Origin: Allobosea sp035944375
Lineage (GTDB): Bacteria; Pseudomonadota; Alphaproteobacteria; Rhizobiales; Beijerinckiaceae
NCBI RefSeq assembly: GCF_035944375.1
Contig: NZ_DASZBE010000013.1
Direction: 5' to 3' (one strand)
Length of the DNA stretch: 64,000 bases
A program made the translations under genes and the position numbers. The notes under the pieces were generated by a model. It was not told the DNA's origin and did no database searches. It worked only from the letters and a program-made list of their open reading frames with translations. Shown here in pieces: positions 1 through 8,917 of this stretch (its first letter is position 1; the number at the start of each line of letters is the position of its first letter).

Positions 1-133
1 TGGAGAGATCGCGCGGGCGCTCGCCCTTCAGCGGGGTCTCGTCGAGATCGGCCGGCAGCAGCGCGTCGGGCTTGAGGCCGACCTGCTCGAGCAAGGCGAG
101 CCGACGCGGCGAGGCCGAGGCCAGGACCAGCAT
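1..133 (-). CDS. maf: Maf family nucleotide pyrophosphatase (N-terminal part)
   Basis: Only the first 44 residues lie in the window and the gene runs off the left edge. The protein begins MLVLASASPRRLALLEQVGL and continues with PADLDETPLKGE. ASASPRR is the Maf signature loop that binds the nucleotide phosphate, and the DETP stretch is typical of the dTTP/UTP or m7GTP pyrophosphatase branches. The family hydrolyses non-canonical or modified nucleoside triphosphates in the cytoplasm. The subfamily cannot be decided without the C-terminus. The start is the ATG read leftward from position 133. infA, a frequent upstream neighbour of maf in alphaproteobacteria, is not present upstream. Confidence 0.9.
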   Translation of the reverse strand, partial: MLVLASASPRRLALLEQVGLKPDALLPADLDETPLKGERPRDLS

Positions 134-482
134 CGGACGCCAACCGGGATGTTTGGGCGAGGAAAAGAAGCTCAAGGGCGGACCGAACCGATTGCGGCGC
201 GGGCGGGGCGCCGCGCCTGTCCACAGGCTCTAGAGCATTTTCCCTACCGGACAAATAAGGGCCTGACCGCCAAATCTGGCCTTGCTTTGAACGCATGCAT
301 CAGCGCAGTTTTGCAGAGAGCCATTCACCATGCGCATCATTCGTGCAACCAACAGCGCCATGCTGCGTTGCACGCAAGACCGCGAACGGCCTAATTGCGC
401 CCATCATGGGGGCGACCTCGTCATCTGGCCTGATGCGCCTTTCGGCACTGCGTCGCCCCATCCCCATCCGGAGCCTTGTCCC
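134..482. other. 349-base intergenic stretch without a convincing gene
   Basis: This interval separates the divergent maf and phasin-like genes. The part from about 230 to 410 is visibly less GC-rich than its surroundings and contains the short motif TCTAGAGCATTTTC-like at about 229-242. Open frames here (149-394, 295-561) overlap each other and have the composition of non-coding frames. It probably carries the two divergent promoters; no clear box can be named. Confidence 0.5.
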
Positions 483-866
483 ATGGCCTCATCGAGCAGG
501 AAGCCGCGTCCCGCGATTGCCGCGGGGGGCCAGGCGCGGGCGCTCGCCGCCCGTATGGTGACGCTGCAGGCCGATGCCGGAATGACGATCGCGATGCGCA
601 TGCCGATCCTGCTGCGCGGTGCGCTCGGCGACAGCCACGGCCAGCGCGAGGCGGCCAGTGCCGTCAGCGAGAAGATGTCGGCGGTAATGGAAAGCGGTTT
701 CGCCGCCAGCCAGGCTGCCGTGATGTTCTGGTGGGGGGTCGCGCTCAATCCGCTGGCGGCGGTCGATTTCGCCGAGGAAGCCGCCAAGCTCGCGCATTCG
801 ACGCTGGAGCCGTTCTCCAAGCGCACCCGCGCCAATGCGGCGCGGCTGACGGGCCGCAAGCGCTGA
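483..866 (+). CDS. small phasin-like hypothetical protein
   Basis: A 127-residue basic protein. I choose the ATG at 483 because a CGGAG ribosome-binding site sits nine bases upstream and because the upstream in-frame extension to 330 has no protein-like composition. The sequence has an Ala-rich amphipathic segment, a central MESGFAASQAAVMFWWG stretch and a basic C-terminus (ARLTGRKR). The amphipathic helices and the short length recall phasins, the surface proteins of polyhydroxyalkanoate granules, but no diagnostic motif is seen. Treat the function as unknown. It is convergent with pssA. Confidence 0.7.
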   Translation: MASSSRKPRPAIAAGGQARALAARMVTLQADAGMTIAMRMPILLRGALGDSHGQREAASAVSEKMSAVMESGFAASQAAVMFWWGVALNPLAAVDFAEEAAKLAHSTLEPFSKRTRANAARLTGRKR

Positions 867-918
867 ACGGTCCTTAGACCGCGCAACCCGGGACGACCCG
901 CCGTTTGAATGACGCGTG

Positions 919-1764
919 TCAGATGCTCGTCACGGGCGGCTCGGCGGCGACGGCAGCGGCCGCCCCTGCCGCAGCCTGCTCGCGATCGAGCTTGCGGTAT
1001 CGGGCGGCGCTGAGCGGAATCAGGGCGAGATAAGCGATCACCACCAGCGCCAGCATCTCGAACGGGTAGGCGAAGAGCAGGCCCGCCACGACCACGACCG
1101 CGACGAAGATCGGCAACACCTTGTCGCGCGGGATGCGCGTGCCGAGCGTCTTGCCGGCATAGCAGGGGATGCGCGAAATCGTCAGGAAGGCGATGAAGAG
1201 GATGTAGAGCCCGACCGGCACCGCGCCGTAATCCTGCACGGGCACGCCGATGAAATGCAGGTAGAGCGGCAGCATGGCGGTGATCGCGCCGGCCGGCGCC
1301 GGCATGCCGACGAAGAAGTTCTTCTGCCATTCGGGGCGGTGGGGATCGTCGATCATGACGTTAAACCGCGCCAACCGCAGCGCCATGGCGCAGGCCAGCG
1401 TCAGCACGATGATCCAGCCGAAGGATTTCAGATCGTGCAGGACGAAAATCCACAGCACATAGCCGGTGGCGACGCCGAAATTGACGAAATCCGAGAGCGA
1501 ATCGAGTTCGGCGCCGAAGCGCGAGGTGCCCTTGAGCATCCGCGCCAGCCGGCCGTCGACACCGTCCAGCGCCGCCGCAATCAGGATGCAGATGGTCGCC
1601 GTCTCGAGCTTGCCCTCGACGACGAGTCGCATCGCCGTCAGCCCCAGGCAGAGCGCCAGCAGGGTGATGACGTTGGGCGCGATCAGCCGGAACGGGATCG
1701 GCTTGAAGCGGGCGCGCTTCGATTCGACGCGCTCGGGCTCGAAGGGAGGAAACAGGTCGCTCAT
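919..1764 (-). CDS. pssA: CDP-diacylglycerol--serine O-phosphatidyltransferase
   Basis: 281 residues. The enzyme joins CDP-diacylglycerol and L-serine to give phosphatidylserine and CMP in the inner membrane, the first committed step to phosphatidylethanolamine. The CDP-alcohol phosphotransferase signature D-G-x2-A-R-x8-G-x3-D-x3-D is complete, with D70, G71, A74, R75, G84, D88 and D92. Several hydrophobic segments follow, and the C-terminus is Ala-rich. It belongs to the integral-membrane type II Pss and not to the E. coli peripheral type. It lies downstream of psd in the same orientation, separated by 162 bases that hold a palindromic repeat, so the two consecutive pathway enzymes probably form one transcription unit. 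Confidence 0.96.
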   Translation of the reverse strand: MSDLFPPFEPERVESKRARFKPIPFRLIAPNVITLLALCLGLTAMRLVVEGKLETATICILIAAALDGVDGRLARMLKGTSRFGAELDSLSDFVNFGVATGYVLWIFVLHDLKSFGWIIVLTLACAMALRLARFNVMIDDPHRPEWQKNFFVGMPAPAGAITAMLPLYLHFIGVPVQDYGAVPVGLYILFIAFLTISRIPCYAGKTLGTRIPRDKVLPIFVAVVVVAGLLFAYPFEMLALVVIAYLALIPLSAARYRKLDREQAAAGAAAAVAAEPPVTSI

Positions 1765-1827
1765 GCCAGCCGGGATACGCGGTTTTGGAAGCGGAGGCTA
1801 GGCGGGGCTTTTGGTCAGGACACCGTC

Positions 1828-1912
1828 ATGCTCGGGCTTGACCCGAGCATCTCGTGCAGCAGGAGGCACCTACACCCTTTCGGCCGGAGATTCTCGGGGC
1901 AAGCCCGAGAAT
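1828..1912. repeat. double stem-loop palindromic repeat between psd and pssA
   Basis: Two perfect 9-base hairpins stand in tandem. The first pairs ATGCTCGGG (1828-1836) with CCCGAGCAT (1842-1850). The second pairs ATTCTCGGG (1890-1898) with CCCGAGAAT (1904-1912). The outer flanks GTCAT and ATGAC are also complementary, so the whole element can fold as one cruciform. This is the architecture of the dispersed extragenic palindromes common in alphaproteobacteria. In the psd-pssA message it may stabilise or attenuate transcription. Confidence 0.8.
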
Positions 1913-1926
1913 GACGCGCCCCGTCG

Positions 1927-2628
1927 TCAAATCCCCCGGAAGCTGCGCGGCGCCGACTCGCTGCCGGCGAAGTCGGCCAGCACGGTCTCGCCGGCGAAGG
2001 CGGTCTGGCCCTCGCCGACCAGCGGCACGACGCCGAGCGGCAGATAGACGTCGACGCGCGAGCCGAAGCGGATCAGGCCGAAGCGCTCGCCGGTGCCGAT
2101 GACCTCGCCCTCCTTGACGAAGGGCACGATGCGCCGCGCGATCAGGCCGGCGATCTGGACGACGCCGACGATGCCATGGGTGGTCTCGATCGCCAGCGCG
2201 TTGCGCTCGTTGTCGTCGCTCGCCTTGTCGAGCTCGGCGTTGAGGAAGAGGCCCGGCGTATAGGCCATCTTGACGATGCGGCCCGGCACGGGGGCGCGGT
2301 TCACATGGCAGTCGAAGACGTTCATGAAGATCGAGATCCGCGTCATCGGCTCGGCCGGGAGGTTGAGCTCCGGCGGCGGCAGAGCGGAGGCGACCTGGCT
2401 GACGCGGCCATCGGCCGGCGAGATCACCAGCCCCTCGCGCTGCGGCGTGATGCGGATCGGATCGCGGAAGAAATAGCAGATCCAGAGCGTGATGATCGCG
2501 CCGATCCAGCCGAAGGGCGACCAGAGATTGGCGAGCACGATCGTCGCGACGAGCGCGATGGCGATGAAGACGTAGCCCTCCTTGTGGATGGGCACGATCA
2601 CCTTGCGGACGGAATCGACGAGCGACAT
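1927..2628 (-). CDS. psd: phosphatidylserine decarboxylase proenzyme
   Basis: 233 residues, the short PSD-A type. It decarboxylates phosphatidylserine to phosphatidylethanolamine with a pyruvoyl group made by self-cleavage. A membrane-anchoring hydrophobic region covers about residues 19-53. The motifs SPADGR (70-75) and MNVFDCHVNRAP (102-113) are typical of the family. The self-processing site is the Gly-Ser of RFGS (G189-S190), so the alpha chain would be about 44 residues. The gene is first in a leftward unit with pssA. Confidence 0.96.
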   Translation of the reverse strand: MSLVDSVRKVIVPIHKEGYVFIAIALVATIVLANLWSPFGWIGAIITLWICYFFRDPIRITPQREGLVISPADGRVSQVASALPPPELNLPAEPMTRISIFMNVFDCHVNRAPVPGRIVKMAYTPGLFLNAELDKASDDNERNALAIETTHGIVGVVQIAGLIARRIVPFVKEGEVIGTGERFGLIRFGSRVDVYLPLGVVPLVGEGQTAFAGETVLADFAGSESAPRSFRGI

Positions 2629-2802
2629 GGGTTTTGAATTCCGTGATGCGGAGCGCGCGGCCGTCGCGCCTCCCGATGCGGTCTGCGGCGGAGAAGGACC
2701 GCCAGTCTGGGCGCTGTTTAGGGGGTTCGGGCCGCGCAGGGAAGAGCGTCATCGCCGCGCCCCATTCGCCGACCACCTTCCGGGCCGAACAGGAGTGCTG
2801 CC

Positions 2803-4170
2803 TTGACCACACTCGATGCCCTCGCCGCGACGGTGCCGGACGGCCTGGTGGAGAGCCGCCGCCCGGCGCTCTCCGTCATCGCCTCGCTGCTGCGCAACCC
2901 GCTGCAGGCGATCCCGCCGGAGGTCTATCGCGAGCGGCTGGTGCTGGCGAAGACGGGCGGGCGGACGAGCCTCTATGTCTGCGATCCCGCGCTGATCCAG
3001 GAGGCGCTGACCCGCCAGGCCGGCCGGCTCGGAAAGGGGGACCTCATCCGCAAGGTGCTCGGGCCCGCCATCGGCGAGGGGCTGCTGACAGCCGACGGGG
3101 CGCATTGGCGGTGGCAGCGGCAGGCCGTGGCCTCGGGCTTCCAGCACGAGACGCTTCTCGGCTTCCTGCCGGCGATGATCGAGGCCGCGCAAGCGACGCG
3201 CGGGCGCTGGCAAACGGCCTCCGCGCCGCTCGACATCGGCCACGAGATGATGCGGACGACCTTCGACATCATCATCGAGACGATGCTCTCGGGCGCGCAG
3301 GCGCTCGATGTCGGCAAGGTCGAGCAGGCGATCTCGGATTATCTCGAACCGTCGAACTACATGTTCATCTACCACCTGTTCGGACTGCCGGGCTGGCTGC
3401 CCTATCCGGGCCGGGCGAAGGCGCGCGCCTCCGTCGTGTATCTGCGCGAGAATCTGCGGGCACTGGTGGCGCAGCGCCGGGCCGAGCCGCCGGAGAATGG
3501 CGACCTGCTCGACATGCTGCTGGCGAGCGCCGATCCCGAAACCGGCCGGGCGATGAGCGACGAGGAGATCGTCGACAACCTGCTCACCTTCGTCACCGCC
3601 GGACATGAGACGACGGCGCTCGGCCTCGCCTGGACCTTCCACCTGCTGGCGCAGAACCGCGACTGGGAGGCGCGCGCGCTCGAGGAGATCGCGTCCGTCA
3701 CCGGCGGCGGGCCCCTCCAGCCGCGCCATGTCGCTTCGCTGCCGCTGACCAAGGCGGTGTTCCAGGAGGCGATGCGGCTCTATCCCCCCGCTCCCGTGAT
3801 CACGCGCGAAGTCGAGGAACCCTTCACGCTGGGTGGCGTCGCGCTGAAGCCGGGCATGGTGCTCTATGTGCCGATCCAGGCGGTGCACCGTCACGAGAGG
3901 CTGTGGGACCGGCCCGAGCAGTTCGACCCCTCGCGTTTCCTCGGCGACGCCGGGCGCGGGCGCCACCGCTACGCCTATCTGCCCTTCGGCGCCGGCCCAC
4001 GCATCTGCATCGGCAGCGCCTTTGCGACGATGGAGGCGGTCACGATCCTGGCCGTGCTGCTGCCGGCGCTGCGGCTCGAACCGCTGCCGGGCCAGGCCCC
4101 CGAGCCGACGCTCAAGATCACGCTGCGGCCGAAGCAGCCGCTGCGGATGCGCGCAACCGCGCGCGGCTGA
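2803..4170 (+). CDS. cytochrome P450
   Basis: 455 residues with the full haem-thiolate fold. AGHETT (266-271) is the I-helix oxygen-activation motif, E322 and R325 form the ExxR pair, and FGAGPRICIG (395-404) holds the haem ligand C402. The start is TTG at 2803, supported by AGGAG at 2791-2795 seven bases upstream. No signal or transmembrane segment is seen, so it should be soluble. No ferredoxin or reductase gene is adjacent, so electron donors must come from elsewhere. The substrate is not predictable; I cannot assign a CYP subfamily from the sequence alone. Confidence 0.95.
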   Translation: MTTLDALAATVPDGLVESRRPALSVIASLLRNPLQAIPPEVYRERLVLAKTGGRTSLYVCDPALIQEALTRQAGRLGKGDLIRKVLGPAIGEGLLTADGAHWRWQRQAVASGFQHETLLGFLPAMIEAAQATRGRWQTASAPLDIGHEMMRTTFDIIIETMLSGAQALDVGKVEQAISDYLEPSNYMFIYHLFGLPGWLPYPGRAKARASVVYLRENLRALVAQRRAEPPENGDLLDMLLASADPETGRAMSDEEIVDNLLTFVTAGHETTALGLAWTFHLLAQNRDWEARALEEIASVTGGGPLQPRHVASLPLTKAVFQEAMRLYPPAPVITREVEEPFTLGGVALKPGMVLYVPIQAVHRHERLWDRPEQFDPSRFLGDAGRGRHRYAYLPFGAGPRICIGSAFATMEAVTILAVLLPALRLEPLPGQAPEPTLKITLRPKQPLRMRATARG

Positions 4171-4176
4171 GGCCGC

Positions 4177-4665
4177 TCACGCGACGGGGCGGTAAGTTGT
4201 GAAGCGCCTGGCCGCCAGCCACGTCAGGCCGACAAAGACCGCGAGCAGCACGCCCTCGACGAGCGCGAAGGGCGGGACGGATCCGGCGGGCGCCAGCGCC
4301 CGCAGCGCCGGCACCTTCTGGAAGGCCTGCGCGACCAGCACGAAGAGCAACAGATAGAAGCTCAGCATCGCCGTGACCGCATAGATGCCGCGCCAGGGGC
4401 CGATCAGCATGCGCCCATAGAGCGCGAAGCCCGCCACGACCACCAGCACGAGCGCCACCGCCCCGATGATGTGGGAGGGCAGCAGGCCGCTGAAGGGAAA
4501 GCCGAAGCCGGTCGCGCTGGTGGCGAAGGCGGTGGACAGGAACACGCCGGTCCAGCGCGGGCTGACATGGCCCCGCAGCAGCCCGGCCGCCACCGGAAAG
4601 CCGGCGACGATGGCAATGAGACTGAGCCAGGTGTGGAAGCCGACGAAACTCAACGGGTTGAACAT
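4177..4665 (-). CDS. integral membrane hypothetical protein
   Basis: 162 residues, starting at MFNPLSFVGFHTW. Four or five hydrophobic helices span nearly the whole chain (for example around residues 10-30, 37-55, 60-80, 95-115, 130-150). The start at 4665 is preferred to the longer frame because upstream residues are arginine-rich shadow sequence. It ends seven bases from the P450 stop, in convergent orientation. I recognise no functional motif; similar small unknown membrane proteins are widespread in Hyphomicrobiales. Confidence 0.75.
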   Translation of the reverse strand: MFNPLSFVGFHTWLSLIAIVAGFPVAAGLLRGHVSPRWTGVFLSTAFATSATGFGFPFSGLLPSHIIGAVALVLVVVAGFALYGRMLIGPWRGIYAVTAMLSFYLLLFVLVAQAFQKVPALRALAPAGSVPPFALVEGVLLAVFVGLTWLAARRFTTYRPVA

Positions 4666-4753
4666 CGCGTCGCCTCGTCGGATGGAGCCTGCGTCGGCAC
4701 TGGCAGGATGCAGGAAGCGCGCCGCAGGGGCCAGCGGCACGACCCCGCCGCCG

Positions 4754-6667
4754 TCAGGGCGCCAGCGACACCCGCACGCTCGGCTCTTCCTCGGCGCTGG
4801 CGCGCTGGAGCGTCGCCTTGGCCTCGTCGACCTGGCGCTGGCGGTTCCAGAGCGAGGCGTAGATGCCGTCCGCCGCCAGCAGCGTGGCATGGCTGCCGCG
4901 CTCGGCGATCAGCCCCTTGTCGAGCACGATGATCTCGTCGGCGTTGATCACGGTCGACAGCCTGTGGGCGATGACCAGCGTGGTGCGGCCGCGGCTGACG
5001 AGATCGAGGGCGTCCTGGATTTCCTTTTCGGTGAAGGAATCGAGCGCCGAGGTCGCCTCGTCCAGCACCAGCACGGGCGGGCCCTTCAGGATGGTGCGGG
5101 CGATGGCGACGCGCTGCTTCTCGCCGCCCGAAAGCTTCAGGCCGCGCTCGCCGACAGAAGTGGCGTAGCCATCGGGCAGCGATTTGATGAAGCGGTCGAT
5201 CTGGGCGAGGCGCGCGGCCTCCTCGATCTCGGCCTCCGTCGCATCGGGGCGGCCATATTCGATGTTGTAACGGATCGTGTCGTTGAACAGCACCGTGTCC
5301 TGCGGGACCATGCCGATCGCAGCGCGCAGCGAGACTTGCTGGACGTCGGCGATGGGCTGCCCGTCGATCAGGATGCGGCCCTTCTGCGGCTCGTAGAAAC
5401 GGAAGAGCAGGCGCGAGATCGTCGATTTGCCGGCGCCGGACGGGCCGACGATGGCGATCGTCTTGCCCGCCGGCACGGTGAAGGAGATGCCCTTCAGGAT
5501 CGGCCGCTCGGGGATATAGGCGAAGTGCACATCCTCGAAGGTGACCTCGCCGGCGGGGACGACGAGCGGCTTGGCGCCCGGCTTGTCCTGGATCTCGGGG
5601 TCCTTCCCGATGAGAGAGAACATCTGCTCGATGTCGAGCGTCGCCTGCTTGATCTCGCGATAGACGGTGCCCATGAAATTCAGCGGCTGGTAGAGCTGGA
5701 TCAGCATGGCGTTGATCAGCACGAAGTCGCCGACCGTCAGCGTGCCCGCCCGGAAGCCCTGCACCGCCATCACCATCGAGATCGTCAGGCCCGTGGCGAA
5801 GATCGCGGCCTGGCCGAAGTTCAGCCAGGCGAGCGAGGTGTAGGCCTTGATCGAGTTGCGCTCATAGCGCGCCATCGAGAGATCGTAGCGGGCGGTCTCG
5901 CGGGCCTCGGCGCCGAAATACTTCACCGTCTCGTAGTTCAAAAGCGAGTCGATCGCCTTCGAATTGGCGTCGGTGTCGGATTCGTTCATCTGGGTGCGGA
6001 TGGCGATGCGCCACTCCGTCGCCTTGATGGTGTAGGCCATGTAGGTGGTCACCATCACGACGAGCACGACGACATAGAGCCAGTTGAAGATCGTCAGCAG
6101 CACGGCGATGATCAGAACGAGCTCGATCACCACCGGCACGAGCTGGTTGAGGCCGAGCCGGACCATTTCCTCGATACCGTTGCGGCCGCGCTCCAGAACC
6201 CGGGTCAGCCCGCCGGTCTTGCGCTCGAGATGGAAGCGCAGCGAGAGATGGTGCAGGTGGCCGAAGGTCTGCAGCGCCAGCGTGCGCACCGCATGCATGA
6301 AGACCGGCGCAAACAGCGCATCGCGCGCCTGGATGAAGGCGGCGGAGCCGATGCGGGCGAGACCGTAGATCACCGTCAGCGCCAGCGGCGCGCCGACGAG
6401 CCAGGGCAGCCAGGCGCCGAGCGTGGACGGCGTCGCGGCGAGCGCATCCGTCGCCCATTTGAAGGTGAAGGGCACGCCCATCAGCACGACGCGGCCGAGC
6501 ACCAGAAGGGCGAAGGCGAGCACGACGCGGCGGCGCAGATCGGCGCGGTCGGCCGGCCAGAGATAGGGCCAGAGCGCGCGGAAGGTTTCCACGAAGCCCG
6601 AGCCCGGCTGGAGCACGGCGGAGCGCGCGAAGGTCTTCGCCGGAGGGGGCGCGGCAGGCGGTGACAT
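4754..6667 (-). CDS. atm1: Atm1-type ABC exporter (fused permease-ATPase)
   Basis: 637 residues from MSPPAAPPPAKTF. The N-terminal half has the six-helix exporter fold, with the characteristic TVKYFGAEARE and YQPLNFMG segments of the Atm1/HMT1 family. The C-terminal nucleotide-binding domain has Walker A GPSGAGKST near residue 410, signature LSGGEKQR, Walker B VLVLDEATSALD and the switch His in IAHRL. Members export glutathione-linked compounds (glutathione polysulfide, metal-glutathione conjugates) from the cytoplasm. The gene is monocistronic. An in-frame extension upstream to 6919 exists but is not protein-like. Confidence 0.92.
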   Translation of the reverse strand: MSPPAAPPPAKTFARSAVLQPGSGFVETFRALWPYLWPADRADLRRRVVLAFALLVLGRVVLMGVPFTFKWATDALAATPSTLGAWLPWLVGAPLALTVIYGLARIGSAAFIQARDALFAPVFMHAVRTLALQTFGHLHHLSLRFHLERKTGGLTRVLERGRNGIEEMVRLGLNQLVPVVIELVLIIAVLLTIFNWLYVVVLVVMVTTYMAYTIKATEWRIAIRTQMNESDTDANSKAIDSLLNYETVKYFGAEARETARYDLSMARYERNSIKAYTSLAWLNFGQAAIFATGLTISMVMAVQGFRAGTLTVGDFVLINAMLIQLYQPLNFMGTVYREIKQATLDIEQMFSLIGKDPEIQDKPGAKPLVVPAGEVTFEDVHFAYIPERPILKGISFTVPAGKTIAIVGPSGAGKSTISRLLFRFYEPQKGRILIDGQPIADVQQVSLRAAIGMVPQDTVLFNDTIRYNIEYGRPDATEAEIEEAARLAQIDRFIKSLPDGYATSVGERGLKLSGGEKQRVAIARTILKGPPVLVLDEATSALDSFTEKEIQDALDLVSRGRTTLVIAHRLSTVINADEIIVLDKGLIAERGSHATLLAADGIYASLWNRQRQVDEAKATLQRASAEEEPSVRVSLAP

Positions 6668-6825
6668 CTTGGGACGATTCCAGGTTGGGAGGCCGGTATA
6701 GGGGCAAACGCCTGCGAATGCATGGGGGTTCGCAGAACAACCTTCCACGGGGCCGCCTTGCTTCGGTCGAATGCCGGGTGTCAGATTGGGGAGCGCTGCA
6801 AGCGCGTCATCGGGGAAACGACACC

Positions 6826-7170
6826 ATGACGATCCACCGACTTGTCCTGGCGGGCCTGCTCGCCTGTCCTGCCGGCCTCCTGCCGACGCTGCCGGCCGCC
6901 GCGCAGGGCGCCAAGCCACCGGCCCAGATCACCGTCACCAACATGCGCTCCGTGCCGCTGACGCTGTTCGAGATCGCCACCGGCGGCGACCAGCCCCGCC
7001 TCGTCGGCAAGATCGCCAAGCCGCTGGCGCCAGGCAAGAGCATCGCCGTGAAGCTGAACAAGCCGGCCGGCTGCAGCTATTTCGTGCTGGCGCGCTTCGA
7101 CGATGCCGTCGAGACCGACGCCGAGGGCATGGACCTCTGCAAGGACAAGGTCATTCGCCTGACGGAGTGA
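6826..7170 (+). CDS. small secreted hypothetical protein
   Basis: 114 residues. A classical signal peptide is visible: MTIHRLVLAGLLACPAGLL followed by an Ala-rich region and a likely AAAQG cleavage site. The mature part, about 85 residues, is a beta-rich stretch (ITVTNMRSVPLTLFEIATGG...) and contains two cysteines (in GCSYFV and DLCKD) that could form a disulfide in the periplasm. The ATG at 6826 is preceded by GGGGAAA at about 6811-6817. Family unknown to me. It is divergent from the Atm1-type exporter. Confidence 0.75.
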   Translation: MTIHRLVLAGLLACPAGLLPTLPAAAQGAKPPAQITVTNMRSVPLTLFEIATGGDQPRLVGKIAKPLAPGKSIAVKLNKPAGCSYFVLARFDDAVETDAEGMDLCKDKVIRLTE

Positions 7171-7226
7171 GGGGCAGCGGCCACTGCCCTCCCCGTCAAC
7201 CTGGACCAGCCGCGCAGCGGCGCAGG

Positions 7227-7272
7227 CCGGGATCCATCATCGGGCTGGACGGCACTCTAGGATGGATCCCGG
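7227..7272. repeat. intergenic palindromic repeat with 12-base arms
   Basis: CCGGGATCCATC (7227-7238) pairs perfectly with GATGGATCCCGG (7261-7272) around a 22-base loop. It lies between the convergent secreted-protein and cimA genes. The sequence resembles the inner arms of the element at 15718-15763 (CCGGAATCCATC/GATGGATTCCGG), so the two are copies of one family. It could also serve as a bidirectional terminator. Confidence 0.8.
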
Positions 7273-7318
7273 TCGGCCTCCGGCCGCCCAGGATGACGGC
7301 GCGAAGAGGATCGGAGGT

Positions 7319-8917
7319 CTACCCCGTCGCTCCGGCCCGCATCAGCTTGTAGGTGATCGAGTCGACGAGTGCCTGGAACGAGGCGTCGATGATGTTGGCG
7401 CTGACGCCCACCGTGGTCCAGCGCTCGCCGGTCTCGTCCGCCGACTCGATCAGGACGCGGGTGACGGCGTCCGTGCCGCCCTGGAAGATGCGGACCTTGT
7501 AGTCGACGAGGCGAAGCCCCGAGATCAGCGACTGGTAGCGGCCGAGATCCTTGCGCAGCGCGACGTCGAGCGCGTTGACCGGGCCGGCCGCGCCCTCGGC
7601 GGCCGAGATCAACACCTCGTCGCCGACCTTCACCTTCACGATCGCCTCCGAGAAGGTGACGAGATCGCCCAGCGCATTGTAGCGGCGCTCGACATTGACC
7701 TTGAAGCGCTCGACCTCGAAATAGGCCGGCACCTCGCCCATGATCCGCTTGGCGAGCAGATAGAACGAAGCGTCGGCGCCCTCGAAAGCGTAGCCCTGCG
7801 CTTCCTTTTCCTTGACCTCTTCCAGCACGCGACCGAGTCGGGGATCGTCGCGGCCGAGTGTGACGCCGATGCGCTCCAACTCGGCGACGAGGTTCGACTT
7901 GCCGCCCTGGTCCGAGATCAGCACCTTGCGGCGGTTGCCGACCGCTTCCGGCGGCACATGCTCATAGGTGCGCGGGTCCTTCAGCACGGCCGAGGCATGG
8001 ATGCCGGCCTTGGTGGCGAAGGCCGAGGCGCCCACAAAAGGCGCATGCCGGTTGGGCGCGCGGTTCAGCATCTCGTCGAGGGCGCGCGAGACCTGGCTGA
8101 GCTCGCCGAGCTGCTTCTCGTCGATGCCCAGCGCAAAGCGCTCGCGATAACGCTCCTTCAGCTTCAGGGCGCCGATCAGCGTCACCAGATTGGCGTTGCC
8201 GCAGCGCTCGCCCAGCCCGTTGAGCGTGCCCTGGATCTGGCGCGCGCCGGCCTCGATGGCGGCCAGCGAATTGGCGACGGCGCAGCCGCAATCGTCATGG
8301 GCGTGGATGCCGAGATGATCGCCCGGAACGATCTTCGCCACAGCCGCGACGATGGCGCCGATCTCGTCGGGCAGCGTGCCGCCATTGGTGTCGCAGAGCA
8401 CGACCCAGCGCGCACCGGCCTCGTAGGCCGTGCGGGCGCAGGCGAGCGCATAGTCCGGATTGGCCTTGTAGCCGTCGAAGAAGTGCTCGCAGTCGAGCAT
8501 GACCTCGCGGCCCGCGGCCTTCGCCGCCTCGACGCTTTCGCGGATGCCGGCGAGATTGTCCTCGAGCGGGATCTCGAGCGCGACATGGACATGGTAGTCC
8601 CAGCTCTTGGCGACGAAGACGATCGCATCCGCCTTCGCCTCGAGCAGCGCGGCGATGCCGGGGTCGTTGGCGGCCGAGCGCCCGGCCCGCTTGGTCATGC
8701 CGAAGGCGGCGAATTTCGCGTGTTTCGTCGGCTTTTCGGCAAAGAAGGCGGTGTCGAGCGGGTTGGCGCCGGGATAGCCGCCCTCGACATAGTCGATGCC
8801 CAACCGGTCGAGCAGACCGGCGACCGCGCGCTTGTCGTCGAGCGAGAAATCGACGCCGGTCGTCTGCGCGCCGTCGCGCAGCGTCGTGTCGAACAGATGG
8901 ATGCGCTGGGCGGTCAC
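7319..8917 (-). CDS. cimA: (R)-citramalate synthase
   Basis: 532 residues. It condenses pyruvate and acetyl-CoA to (R)-citramalate, the threonine-independent route to isoleucine. The catalytic HMGL-like barrel begins LFDTTLRDGAQTTGVDFSL, with the metal ligands in TLRDG and GIHAHDDCG. The LeuA-type allosteric domain occupies roughly the last 150 residues (FKVNVERRYN onward), where isoleucine would bind. The length and the DYVEGGYPGANP stretch fit the cimA branch rather than 2-isopropylmalate synthase. The start is GTG at 8917, overlapping the stop of the preceding 36-codon ORF (GTGA), so it is translationally coupled. Confidence 0.93.
   Translation of the reverse strand: MTAQRIHLFDTTLRDGAQTTGVDFSLDDKRAVAGLLDRLGIDYVEGGYPGANPLDTAFFAEKPTKHAKFAAFGMTKRAGRSAANDPGIAALLEAKADAIVFVAKSWDYHVHVALEIPLEDNLAGIRESVEAAKAAGREVMLDCEHFFDGYKANPDYALACARTAYEAGARWVVLCDTNGGTLPDEIGAIVAAVAKIVPGDHLGIHAHDDCGCAVANSLAAIEAGARQIQGTLNGLGERCGNANLVTLIGALKLKERYRERFALGIDEKQLGELSQVSRALDEMLNRAPNRHAPFVGASAFATKAGIHASAVLKDPRTYEHVPPEAVGNRRKVLISDQGGKSNLVAELERIGVTLGRDDPRLGRVLEEVKEKEAQGYAFEGADASFYLLAKRIMGEVPAYFEVERFKVNVERRYNALGDLVTFSEAIVKVKVGDEVLISAAEGAAGPVNALDVALRKDLGRYQSLISGLRLVDYKVRIFQGGTDAVTRVLIESADETGERWTTVGVSANIIDASFQALVDSITYKLMRAGATG

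Noticed and set aside
149..394. 81-codon frame in the maf upstream region
   Set aside because: No ribosome-binding site, mixed composition, overlaps other frames; infA was also looked for here and is absent.
4466..6664. 732-codon open frame antisense to the Atm1-type gene
   Set aside because: Composition is dominated by Arg, Asp, Gly and His typical of the reverse frame of GC-rich genes; the other strand has all ABC motifs.
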